Origin: CAIYRG01 sp963747255
GTDB lineage: Bacteria; Pseudomonadota; Alphaproteobacteria; Micropepsales; Micropepsaceae
Assembly: GCA_963747255.1 (NCBI GenBank)
Contig: CAVVEG010000016.1
Location: forward strand, 72,909 to 136,908
Length of the DNA: 64,000 bases
Direction of reading: 5' to 3'
Shown: positions 26,922 to 34,361 of the stretch, one piece after another
Position numbering within the stretch: position 1 is the stretch's first letter
Layout of the letters: every line of letters starts with the position of its first letter
Position numbers and translations under genes: made by a program
The notes under the pieces: model-generated
Seen by the model: only the letters and a program-made list of their open reading frames with translations
Databases searched by the model: none
What the model was told of the DNA's origin: nothing

Positions 26922-27202
26922 CGCCCCGGCCGGAAAATCATGAGCGGCTGGCACAGGCGGTGAGGAAACGGCAGGAACGGCGCGAACTATGGCAGCGCCA
27001 GGGTGAGCGTTCGTTGGGCCAGAACCTCGCCATGATCGGCGCCCTGGGGTGGATGATCGTGGTCCCGACCTTGGTCGGCATCTTTGCCGGTCGCTGGCTC
27101 GACCGGACTTTCCATAGCGGAATCTTCTGGACGCTGGGCTTGCTCGTCGCGGGTCTCGCGTCCGGCTGCACATTTGCGTGGAGGAGGATGCACAGCGAAT
27201 GA
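26918..27202 (+). CDS. atpQ: N-ATPase-associated membrane protein AtpQ
   Basis: This 94-residue protein has a charged N-terminus (AVRKRQERRELWQRQGER) and two membrane helices (MIGALGWMIVVPTLVGIFAG and GIFWTLGLLVAGLASGCTFA). This matches the AtpZ/AtpI-like gene placed after epsilon in N-ATPase operons and named atpQ. These proteins are thought to help assembly or ion supply rather than catalysis. The start and stop overlap both neighbours by four bases. Confidence 0.83.
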   Translation: MTPRPENHERLAQAVRKRQERRELWQRQGERSLGQNLAMIGALGWMIVVPTLVGIFAGRWLDRTFHSGIFWTLGLLVAGLASGCTFAWRRMHSE

Positions 27203-27486
27203 CCCGCGCCAGCCTGATTGCTCACCCTGAACTCATCGTCGCGACGGCCCTGGCAGGCCTCATGTTCGGCTTGCTGTATTTTGCGATTCTTAAGCGAAGC
27301 GTGGCGCTGATTGTCGATGACAAGGGCTGGTTTAAGCCGTTGGCGCTGACGCTTGGGCGCATCGCCGCTGTCGTCGTCTTGCTGTTGCCGGCCGCAAAAC
27401 TGGGGGCCGCCCCACTTCTCGCCGCCTTCATCGGCTTCCTGCTGGCGCGCGTCCTGGCGCTGCATGCCGAAAGGAGGGCTGGCTGA
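27199..27486 (+). CDS. atpR: N-ATPase-associated membrane protein AtpR
   Basis: This 95-residue protein has three hydrophobic segments (ELIVATALAGLMFGLLYFAI, GRIAAVVVLLLPAAKLGAAP, LLAAFIGFLLARVLALHAER). Size, position and the arginine within the last helix match AtpR, a protein found only in N-ATPase operons and proposed to assist c-ring assembly. ATG 27199 was chosen because it gives the usual length and an ATGA overlap with atpQ. The stop overlaps the atpB ATG by one base. Confidence 0.83.
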   Translation: MTRASLIAHPELIVATALAGLMFGLLYFAILKRSVALIVDDKGWFKPLALTLGRIAAVVVLLLPAAKLGAAPLLAAFIGFLLARVLALHAERRAG

Positions 27487-28157
27487 TGCAAGCCTCTCCG
27501 CTCACCAGCACGCTTGTTTTTCACATCGGTCCGGTGGCGATCACGCGTCCGGTGGTGACGACATGGATCATCATGGCCGTGTTGGCAATCGTCTGCCGAT
27601 TTGTCACGCGCCGGCTTTCAATGCTTCCCGGCAACCGGCAGGCCGCGCTTGAAGTCATCGTCAGCGGCATCCTTGGGCAGATCGGGGACGTACTTCGAAG
27701 GGATGGGCGGCCGTTTCTGCCGGTACTGGGCACATTGTTCATTTTTCTGGTGGTCGCCAATCTCTCGGGCGTGCTCCCGGGCGTCGAGGCGCCAACGGGC
27801 AAGATCGAGACCCCCGCGGCACTCGCGCTCATTGTGTTCTTCTCCGTGCATTATTTCGGAATTCGCTCGCGTGGTTTGGCGGGGTATCTCGCAAGTTTCG
27901 CCGAACCCAGGCTGATCATGCTGCCGCTCAATATTCTCTCGGAGATCACCCGCACCTTTTCGCTGATGGTGCGCCTGTTCGGCAATGTCATGAGCGGAGA
28001 GTTCGTCATCGGATTGGTGGTGGCGCTGGCGGGCCTCTTCGTTCCAGTCCCGCTGATGGCCCTCGAAATCCTGGTCGGCCTCGTACAGGCCTACATCTTC
28101 ACCGTGCTCGCAACCGTCTTCATCGGCGCGGCCGTCGGCGGCGTCGCGACGGGTTAA
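27486..28157 (+). CDS. atpB: N-ATPase subunit a
   Basis: The 223-residue integral membrane stator subunit has five to six helices. The ion-channel helix reads ITRTFSLMVRLFGNVMSGEF and carries the essential stator arginine before LFGN; the last helix is VGLVQAYIFTVLATVFIG with the conserved Gln. It forms the two half-channels facing the c-ring. Length and motifs are normal and the gene is intact. It starts at ATG 27486, overlapping the atpR stop (TGATG). Confidence 0.92.
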   Translation: MQASPLTSTLVFHIGPVAITRPVVTTWIIMAVLAIVCRFVTRRLSMLPGNRQAALEVIVSGILGQIGDVLRRDGRPFLPVLGTLFIFLVVANLSGVLPGVEAPTGKIETPAALALIVFFSVHYFGIRSRGLAGYLASFAEPRLIMLPLNILSEITRTFSLMVRLFGNVMSGEFVIGLVVALAGLFVPVPLMALEILVGLVQAYIFTVLATVFIGAAVGGVATG

Positions 28158-28166
28158 GGAGGCTCA

Positions 28167-28409
28167 ATGGATCCGAAGCTCATTTCCATTATCGGCGCGG
28201 TCATTGCCGTCTCGATCGGATCGATCGGTCCGGCGTTGGCGGAGGGCCGATCGGTTGCAGCCGCCATGGATGCGATCGCGCGCCAGCCGGAAGCGGCCGG
28301 AACGATATCGCGCACGCTCTTTGTCGGCCTCGCGATGATCGAGACCATGGCCATCTATTGCCTGGTCGTGGCTCTGTTGTTGTTGTTCGCCAATCCATAC
28401 GCCGGTTGA
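28167..28409 (+). CDS. atpE: N-ATPase subunit c (rotor ring)
   Basis: This 80-residue two-helix hairpin begins after a perfect AAGGAGG ribosome-binding site. Helix 1 carries Glu26 (IGPALAEGRSVAAAMDAIAR), where Na+-type c subunits have Gln. The polar loop is ARQPEA, and helix 2 carries the ion-binding Glu59, followed by Thr60, with Tyr64 further on (GLAMIETMAIYCLV). Two carboxylates per hairpin are typical of N-ATPases. N-ATPases were first proposed to move Na+, but the Burkholderia pseudomallei ring (c17) was reported to be H+-specific. Ion choice therefore cannot be settled from sequence. Confidence 0.92.
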   Translation: MDPKLISIIGAVIAVSIGSIGPALAEGRSVAAAMDAIARQPEAAGTISRTLFVGLAMIETMAIYCLVVALLLLFANPYAG

Positions 28410-29168
28410 GTGATGCATTCCGACTGGTGGACCATAGGTCTCCAGACCATCAACTTCGCCATCCTGGTCTGGCTTCTGCATCGGTTTCTCTACAAGCCGG
28501 TGCTGGCCATGATCGACGCCCGGAAGGAGGAAGTCCGCCGGCAATTCGATGCGGTCAGGGAGGTTGAAGAGAAGGCGAAGGCACAACTCGCCGCGGTCGA
28601 GGCCGAGCGCGCCGGAATGGCGGCCGAACGCGAGGGGGCGCTGAAAGCCGCTGCGGCGCAGGCTCAGGAGATGGCTCAGGCGCGGCGCGCCCAGGCCGAG
28701 CGTGAAGCGCAGGAGCTTGTCGATGCGACCCGCAAGACGCTCGCAAAGGAACGTGAGAAGGCGCTCGACGAGGCACGCCGGCTGGCTCTCGATCTCGGCG
28801 CCGGCTTCGCGCAACGACTGTTGGCGGAAGTACCAATGCAATACCGTGCGGAAGCCTGGATCGATCGCATCGAACAGCATCTCAACGCGCTCTCCCCGGC
28901 CGAACGCGCTGCCTTGATGCGCCAGCTATCCAACGGCAAGCCGCTGACCGTTGTGACCGCATGCGCGTTGCCGCCGGCGACGATCGATCAGTGGAAAGAG
29001 CGGCTCCGCCGTGTACTCGATGTCTCCGGTGGCGTGACGTTTGATGTCAATCCGGACCTGATCGCAGGGACGGAGTTGCATTTTCCGACGGCCATTCTGC
29101 GCTTTTCATGGCAGAGCGCGTTGGCCATAGCGCGAAATGAAGTGGGTGGCCATGGACAGCCTCGTTGA
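28410..29168 (+). CDS. atpF: N-ATPase subunit b with C-terminal delta-like extension
   Basis: This 252-residue peripheral-stalk protein has one N-terminal membrane helix (GLQTINFAILVWLLHRFLYK) and a long Ala/Glu/Arg-rich coiled coil. From about residue 170 there is a globular tail (LTVVTACALPPATIDQWKER, FDVNPDLIAGTELHFP) patterned like the C-terminal domain of the delta subunit. N-ATPase operons lack atpH, and none is present here, so b and delta functions appear combined. The start is GTG 28410 or ATG 28413, directly at the atpE stop. The stop overlaps the proposed atpA start by 17 bases. Confidence 0.87.
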   Translation: MMHSDWWTIGLQTINFAILVWLLHRFLYKPVLAMIDARKEEVRRQFDAVREVEEKAKAQLAAVEAERAGMAAEREGALKAAAAQAQEMAQARRAQAEREAQELVDATRKTLAKEREKALDEARRLALDLGAGFAQRLLAEVPMQYRAEAWIDRIEQHLNALSPAERAALMRQLSNGKPLTVVTACALPPATIDQWKERLRRVLDVSGGVTFDVNPDLIAGTELHFPTAILRFSWQSALAIARNEVGGHGQPR

Positions 29169-30694
29169 GGAGCTCAGGGGTTGGGCGCAGGCAGAGTCGC
29201 CAAAAATTGGCGGCCCTGCCGCTGGAGCCGCATCTCGAACATATCGGCAGGGTCTTGCAGGTTGGCGACGGCGTCGCGATGGTCGCAGGCCTGCCGCAGG
29301 CCCGCCTTGATGAATTGCTCGTCTTTGAAGACGGCGTGCGCGGCCTCGCTGTCGATCTCGGCGTTGACGCCATCGGCTGCATTCTGCTCGGAAATACCGC
29401 CGGCATTTCTGCGGGGAGCATCGTCAGGGGCACGGGCGAGGTTGCACGTGTCCCCGTCGGAGAAGGCTTGCTCGGCCGAGTCGTCGATGCGCTCGGTCAA
29501 CCGCTTGACGGAAAGGGAATGATAGAAGGCACGCAGTTTGCCCCTGTGGAGCAGGCGGCGCCTGTGATCGTTGATCGCGCGCTGGTGAACAGGCCGCTTG
29601 CCACCGGAATCCTGGTCGTCGACGCGATGATCCCGCTCGGACGCGGCCAGCGTGAACTTATCATCGGCGACCGGGAGACCGGCAAGACGGCGATCGCGGT
29701 CGATACGATCATCAACCAGAAGTCCAGCAACGTGATCTGCGTCTATGCCGCGATTGGGCAGAAAGCGTCCTCCGTCGCGCGGCTCATCGATGCTGTCCGG
29801 CAGTACGGCGCACCGGAACGATGTATTTTTGTGGTCGGCGAAGCAGATGCCGCACCGGGCCTGCAATGGCTCACGCCCTATTCCGCCTGCGCCATGGCCG
29901 AATATTTCATGATGCGCGGCCGTGACGTGCTGCTTGTCCTCGATGATCTGACCAAGCACGCCGCCTCTTACCGGCAAGTCTCGCTGTTGCTGCGCCGCCC
30001 GCCGGGACGAGAGGCCTATCCAGGCGACATTTTTTATGTCCATTCCCGCCTTCTGGAACGGGCAGCGAAGCTGTCGCCCGAACTCGGCGGCGGTTCGCTC
30101 ACCGCGCTACCGATTGCTGAGACGCAGGCCGGCAATATCAGCGCCTATATTCCGACCAATCTGATTTCCATCACGGACGGGCAGATCTATCTCGACCCGG
30201 GCCTGTTCTACGAAGACCAGAAGCCCGCCGTCGATGTCGGCAAGAGCGTCTCCCGCGTGGGCGGAAAGACGCAGGCGCCGGTTCTCAAGGCGCTCTCGGA
30301 AAGTCTGCGCCTCGAATATGCCCAGTTCCTGGAACTCGAAGTCTTCACCCGCTTCGGAACCATGGTCGATGAGCGCACCCGCAAGGTGATTGAGCATGGA
30401 CGGCGCATTCGCGCCGTTCTCGGCCAGCGGCAATTCGCGCCGCTTTCGTTGGGCGAGCAGGTTGCTTTGCTGTGCGCTGTCGCCGACGGCGTGCTCGACG
30501 CCGTGCCGCTCGATCGCATCAACGATTTTCGCGCGGGCCTTGCATCATGGTTGGCCGAACATTCTCCCGAGATCCTGGCGCTCGATGATGAGGCCAGGCC
30601 ATTGGCCGATCCTGTTCGGGCGCGGCTCAAAGCAACCATGGTCGCGCTTGCCCAATCCCTTACCCGGACAACGGTGGCGGAGGGACGGCCATGA
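29152..30694 (+). CDS. atpA: N-ATPase subunit alpha (one frameshift)
   Basis: This regulatory alpha subunit of about 513 residues has Walker A GDRETGKTAIAVD, the VDAMIPLGRGQRELI lead-in, YAAIGQKASSVARL, LTPYSACAMAEYFM and RPPGREAYPGDIFYVHSRLL. The natural N-terminus is MDSLVEELRGWAQAESPK from ATG 29152. The frame is lost at an AAAAA run (29202-29206) that should be AAAA to give SPKLAALPLEPHLEHIG. Without correction, translation would have to start downstream. A single homopolymer base is the simplest explanation. It overlaps atpF upstream and atpG (ATGA) downstream. Confidence 0.9.
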
Positions 30695-31562
30695 CGCGCT
30701 TTTCGGAAATTCAGGGGCACATCGCCAGCATGGATGAATTGCTGGACATTGTCGGGGCGATGCGTTCGCTTGCGGGAATGCGTGTGCAGGAAGCGCAGCA
30801 TGCACTTCCCGGCATCCGCAGCTATGCGGGTTCAATTGCCGCCGCAATTGGCGGCGCACTTCTGCTCATGCCGCAGCCCGTCACAGAAGCGCAGCGGGAG
30901 CGCGGTCGACGCGCCCTCATCCTGTTTACGGGCGAGCATGGATTTGTCGGCGGCTTTAATGAAAGGACCCTTGAGGCGGCTGAGGCGACCCTCAAACCCT
31001 CCGATCTGCTGTTTGTTCTCGGCACCCGGGGTGCTGCGATCGTCAACGAGCGCGGCCGCAAAGTTGCCTGGACAAGGCCGATGGCTACCCGCCTCGCGGG
31101 GGCGCCCGATGCCATCAACCACCTGACAACGAACTTTATGCGCGCATGGCGCAGGGCGAGATAGCGCGCGTTGAAATCATGTTCAGCCGCTACCGGCAAG
31201 GCGCGACGCCGGCCATTGAGCGCCGTCTCCTCCTTCCGCTCGACACCGCCTCTCTCGCCCCGAATCCAGCCCGTCAGGTCCCGCTTCACAATCTCGCGCC
31301 CCGTCCCCTGCTTGAGAAGCTGATGGCGGAGTATGTCTTCGCGCTCCTGACGGAGGCCGCTGTCGAATCCATTGCCAGCGAAAACGCCGCCCGCTTCGCA
31401 GCAATGTCGTCAGCGCATGACAACGTCAGCAAGAAGCTGGCGGGATTGCAGGAGAACGCCCGGCAAGCCCGGCAGACAGAGATTACGGCGGAACTGCTGG
31501 ATTTGCTGACTGGTGTGGAAGCGATGCAACCCGCGCGCCCGTCACAGAGTCAAGCCATGTAG
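30691..31562 (+). CDS. atpG: N-ATPase subunit gamma (one frameshift)
   Basis: The central rotor shaft is in two overlapping pieces. The N-terminal helix and Rossmann-like part (HIASMDELLDIVGAMRSLAG, LFTGEHGFVGGFNE) runs to about 31,125. One base is missing near 31,127-31,130 (CTGACAACGAAC should read as LTNELYARMAQGE), and the second piece continues IARVEIMFSRYRQG to the C-terminal helix ALLTEAAVESIASENAARFA followed by MSSAHDNVSKKL. Gamma of N-ATPases is divergent from the F-type, as here. It is the last gene of the operon; the stop is at 31560-31562. Confidence 0.85.
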
Positions 31563-31581
31563 CCACAAGCAGTGAGAAAAT

Positions 31582-31656
31582 CATGCGCACTATCGCTTCA
31601 GGCTGGATCAGATCGAGGAAGTCTACGATCTTTTTTCACATCAGCGGGATGGCGTA
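31582..31656 (+). pseudogene. Remnant resembling the C-terminus of a zinc-type alcohol dehydrogenase
   Basis: Just after atpG, a short frame reads HYRFRLDQIEEVYDLFSHQR then DGV. This matches the closing helix of NAD-dependent medium-chain alcohol dehydrogenases (pattern HxFxLDEIxxAYDLFxxxxDGVLK). A stop precedes it and the frame then drifts into unrelated sequence, so only about 25 residues survive. It may be the scar of a gene deleted or cut when the ATPase operon arrived. The match is short and pattern-based. Confidence 0.45.
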
Positions 31657-31780
31657 AGCTGCGTTCACACACTCGAGAACGCAGACTGGTGGCGGTGGCT
31701 TATGGTGAGGCGTCTCTCGCCGGTTGAATCCTTATCGCTTTAATGCGAATTCCGATGAACCGGGAAGGGAGTTGCATGAG

Positions 31781-32206
31781 GTGACGGCAGAGGAGATTAT
31801 CGCGGCGCTCGACTTGCAGCCGCATCCTGAGGGCGGCTTTTACCGCGAGACTTTTCGGGATTTTGCGGGGACGGACGGTCGAACTCATTCGACGGCGATA
31901 TATTACCTGCTGCGTGCAGGCGAGGTGTCGCGCTGGCATCGCATCGACGCGGTTGAAGTCTGGCATTGGTATGGCGGCGATGCTTTGGAGCTGTCCTTCG
32001 TCGGCTCGGGAAGTATCAGCCGCGGGCTGCTGGGTCCAAAGGTGAGCGAAGGTCAACGCCCCCAGATCGTCATTCAGGCCCGCGCCTGGCAATGCGCAAA
32101 AACTCTCGGTTCATACACCCTGTGCGGCTGTACGGTTGCGCCCGGATTCGAGTTTTCGGAACTTGAAATAGCCCCTGAGGGCTGGTTTCCGCCCAGCCAT
32201 TTTTAG
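31781..32206 (+). CDS. Cupin_5 (DUF985) domain protein
   Basis: This is a 141-residue single cupin. From GTG 31781 it reads MTAEEIIAALDLQPHPEGGF and continues YYLLRAGEVSRWHRIDAVEV, WHWYGGDALEL and GCTVAPGFEFSELEIAPEGW, all diagnostic of DUF985/cupin_5. The family is widespread and its function is uncertain (sugar epimerase-like folds). The frame is open farther upstream but only TTG codons are available there, and the GGGAAGGGAG purine run precedes this GTG. The gene is isolated: the ATPase operon ends upstream and the next gene is 60-130 bases downstream. Confidence 0.8.
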   Translation: MTAEEIIAALDLQPHPEGGFYRETFRDFAGTDGRTHSTAIYYLLRAGEVSRWHRIDAVEVWHWYGGDALELSFVGSGSISRGLLGPKVSEGQRPQIVIQARAWQCAKTLGSYTLCGCTVAPGFEFSELEIAPEGWFPPSHF

Positions 32207-32264
32207 TGCGCTGTCGAACGGCAAAATCCCGACGACTGTTCGATTGTCCAAATCAGTTGAGGGA

Positions 32265-33122
32265 ATGGACAAATTGTGGCTCAGTCCTCTTTCAGGCGGG
32301 GAACAGCGCCAGCCTTTCAGCAAGCAGGTACAGATGATCGAGGAATTTGGACCGGCCACCGATCCCGAGGCGTTGCGCACACGGATCGCAAATGCTTGCC
32401 GGGTTGTTGGCAGAATGGGTCTGACCCGTGCGCTTCGCGGGCACATCAGCGCGCGAATCCCTGGCACCAACCGGATTTTCGTGCGTGCGCGCGGCCCCGC
32501 CGAGTCGGGCGTGCGCTACACGACCAGGGACGAAGTGGTCGAAGTGGATCTCGACGGCAAGCCTGTGGCGGGAATGCCGCAGGGATTGCGGGGCCCAAGT
32601 GAAATTTACATTCATACCGGGATTTTCCGTGCGCGCCCGGAGGTGAACGCGGTGCTGCACATGCATCCGCCAACCGTTGTGCTGTTCACGATCACCGGCA
32701 AGCCGCTGCTGCCCATCTACGGGGCTTACGATCCCCATGGACTCGGCATGGCACTCGACGATATTCCGCTGTTCGATCGCAGTGTACTGATCAATTCGCC
32801 GGAATTGGGCCGGCAGTTTGCCGGCGCGATCGGGGAAAAACGCGCTTGCCTGATGCGCGGACACGGCATTACGACTGTGGGTGACAGCATCGAAGAAGCG
32901 GCTGTTATCGCATTGGGGTTGAACGAACTCGCCACGATGAATTACCGCGCGCATCTTCTGGGTGAGCCGCGCACCATCTCCGATGAGGACAAACAGGAAC
33001 TTCAGCCGGCGATCAGGCGGCTTGCCGAACCAGGGAAGGCAAGCGGCGAACCGGGACCGAGCACTGCCACCGAATGGCGCTATTACTGCCGCCTTGCCGA
33101 TGAAGGCGGTTCGCCGGAGTGA
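32265..33122 (+). CDS. Class II aldolase/adducin-family protein, possible aromatic-acid decarboxylase
   Basis: This protein of about 285 residues has the class II aldolase metal site HMHPPT in EVNAVLHMHPPTVVLFTITG and a second His in MRGHGITTVGDSIEEAAVIA; RALRGHISARIPGTNRIFVR is the phosphate-site region. The family includes sugar-phosphate aldolases and also decarboxylases such as 3,4-dihydroxyphthalate decarboxylase. Next to Gfo/Idh and Rieske genes, the decarboxylase reading is attractive but unproven. ATG 32265 (MDKLWLSPL) is possible; ATG 32334 (MIEEFGPATDPEALR) may be the true start, because the upstream residues look non-conserved. Confidence 0.78.
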   Translation: MDKLWLSPLSGGEQRQPFSKQVQMIEEFGPATDPEALRTRIANACRVVGRMGLTRALRGHISARIPGTNRIFVRARGPAESGVRYTTRDEVVEVDLDGKPVAGMPQGLRGPSEIYIHTGIFRARPEVNAVLHMHPPTVVLFTITGKPLLPIYGAYDPHGLGMALDDIPLFDRSVLINSPELGRQFAGAIGEKRACLMRGHGITTVGDSIEEAAVIALGLNELATMNYRAHLLGEPRTISDEDKQELQPAIRRLAEPGKASGEPGPSTATEWRYYCRLADEGGSPE

Positions 33123-33150
33123 TGCGTGCGCAAGAGGCCGCGGCAGGACG

Positions 33151-34293
33151 TCACCGGATTGTGCTGAAAGGCACTTCCCGGTTTTCGCGGGCAGAACGGA
33201 CAATCGCGAGACAAATCTCGAGATTGGCGCCCCCCCATTCTCCGTTCGGGAATACATCGCGTTTCTGACGCAGCGCGTCCCGCAATTCGACCAATTCGGC
33301 GGCCCGTCCGGCATCGACCGGCACCGTCTCTTCAAAACGGCCTTCGTCTGTATAGACGTAGAGCCCCTCCGGGGACTGGCGAATAACGCCGCGCTCGCAG
33401 GAGACAATTGTCAGACCGACGAAGGGCAGCGCGCCCCGCGCAGTTCGTTTGCCCGGTTCGCGTTGACGTTCGGCGAATTTCTGTTCGTCCGTCAGCGGGC
33501 CATGCCACGCCAAAGGTTTCTCCGGCGCGCTTTTTCCACCGAAGGTGCCGATGTCCCAGGTCAGCTCGCGCGATTCGAAATATCCGTAACCGCTGAGCGT
33601 GAAACTCGCGACGGCGCCGGAGGCGAAACGGATCATGGCCGTGCAGATGCCTTCCGTGTTCATCCCGGGATGCAGCGGTCCGGCAATGGCGTGCACCGAG
33701 ACTGCGTGTGAACCCGCGATATGGCACGCAATATCGACCAGATGGGGCGCCTGCCGCAGAATGAATCCGCCGCCCCTGGTTTCGTCCAACTCCGACGCAA
33801 GTCGCGGACGCCGCAGCCAGTCATTGAACCAGATGGTATCGATCTTGAGCAGTCGCCCGAGGCGTCCGGAACGCGCGAGGTTCGCCATAGCCCGAACGGG
33901 AGAATCGAAAATCTTGGAATGGCCGACGAGCAGGCGAACACCAGCCGCCCGGCAGGCCGCAATCATGTGCTCACATTCGTCGATCGTCGTCGCGAGAGGC
34001 TTTGCACATATAATGTGTTTGCCGCGCTCTGCAGCGGTGAGCACATGCTCGCAGTGAAACCGGTTGGGCGTCTCGATCCACACCGCGTCAACTTCGCCGG
34101 AATCGCAGAGGGCTTCGACCGAATCAAAGGCCGGCAATTGATAATCGCGCCGGAAAACGGCCCGGGCATCTACACGACTGTCCGCCGCGGCCGTGAGGCG
34201 CACGCCTTCGACCTCGCGCATGAACGGCAGCACCAGCCCTGAGGCGGTGCCCAGACCCGCGATGCCGATGCGAAGGCCGGAGAGCTGGTTCAA
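33151..34293 (-). CDS. Gfo/Idh/MocA-family oxidoreductase, possible dihydrodiol dehydrogenase
   Basis: This 380-residue NAD(P)-dependent enzyme has the Rossmann site LRIGIAGLGTASGLVLPFMR, the EKP-type motif at HIICAKPLATTIDECEHMI, and the C-terminal substrate lobe (TRGGGFILRQAPHLVDIACH). Members oxidise sugars, inositol or aromatic cis-dihydrodiols; the 4,5-dihydrodiol dehydrogenase of phthalate degradation belongs here. Its divergent partner is a phthalate dioxygenase-like Rieske protein only 68 bases away. That supports the dihydrodiol hypothesis, but sugar or lignan substrates remain possible. It is intact, with ATG 34293. Confidence 0.8.
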   Translation of the reverse strand: MNQLSGLRIGIAGLGTASGLVLPFMREVEGVRLTAAADSRVDARAVFRRDYQLPAFDSVEALCDSGEVDAVWIETPNRFHCEHVLTAAERGKHIICAKPLATTIDECEHMIAACRAAGVRLLVGHSKIFDSPVRAMANLARSGRLGRLLKIDTIWFNDWLRRPRLASELDETRGGGFILRQAPHLVDIACHIAGSHAVSVHAIAGPLHPGMNTEGICTAMIRFASGAVASFTLSGYGYFESRELTWDIGTFGGKSAPEKPLAWHGPLTDEQKFAERQREPGKRTARGALPFVGLTIVSCERGVIRQSPEGLYVYTDEGRFEETVPVDAGRAAELVELRDALRQKRDVFPNGEWGGANLEICLAIVRSARENREVPFSTIR

Positions 34294-34305
34294 TAACGGA
34301 CCCTG

Positions 34306-34334
34306 TTGGACGGCCGGAGGCTGACTGCCATAAT
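34306..34334 (+). promoter_or_regulatory. Candidate sigma70 promoter of the Rieske oxygenase operon
   Basis: TTGGAC (34306-34311) and CATAAT (34329-34334) are separated by exactly 17 bases, and the start codon of the Rieske gene lies 28 bases after the -10. It sits in the 68-base divergent region shared with the Gfo/Idh gene, so one regulator could control both directions. I see no clear inverted repeat there. Confidence 0.5.
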
Positions 34335-34361
34335 GCCGGCCGGGCGGTAAATGGATAGACC

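Noticed and set aside
24666..31562. Possibility that the ATPase is the housekeeping F-type enzyme
   Set aside because: Gene order D-C-Q-R-B-E-F-A-G, presence of atpQ and atpR, and absence of atpH identify the N-type; a separate F-type operon is expected elsewhere.
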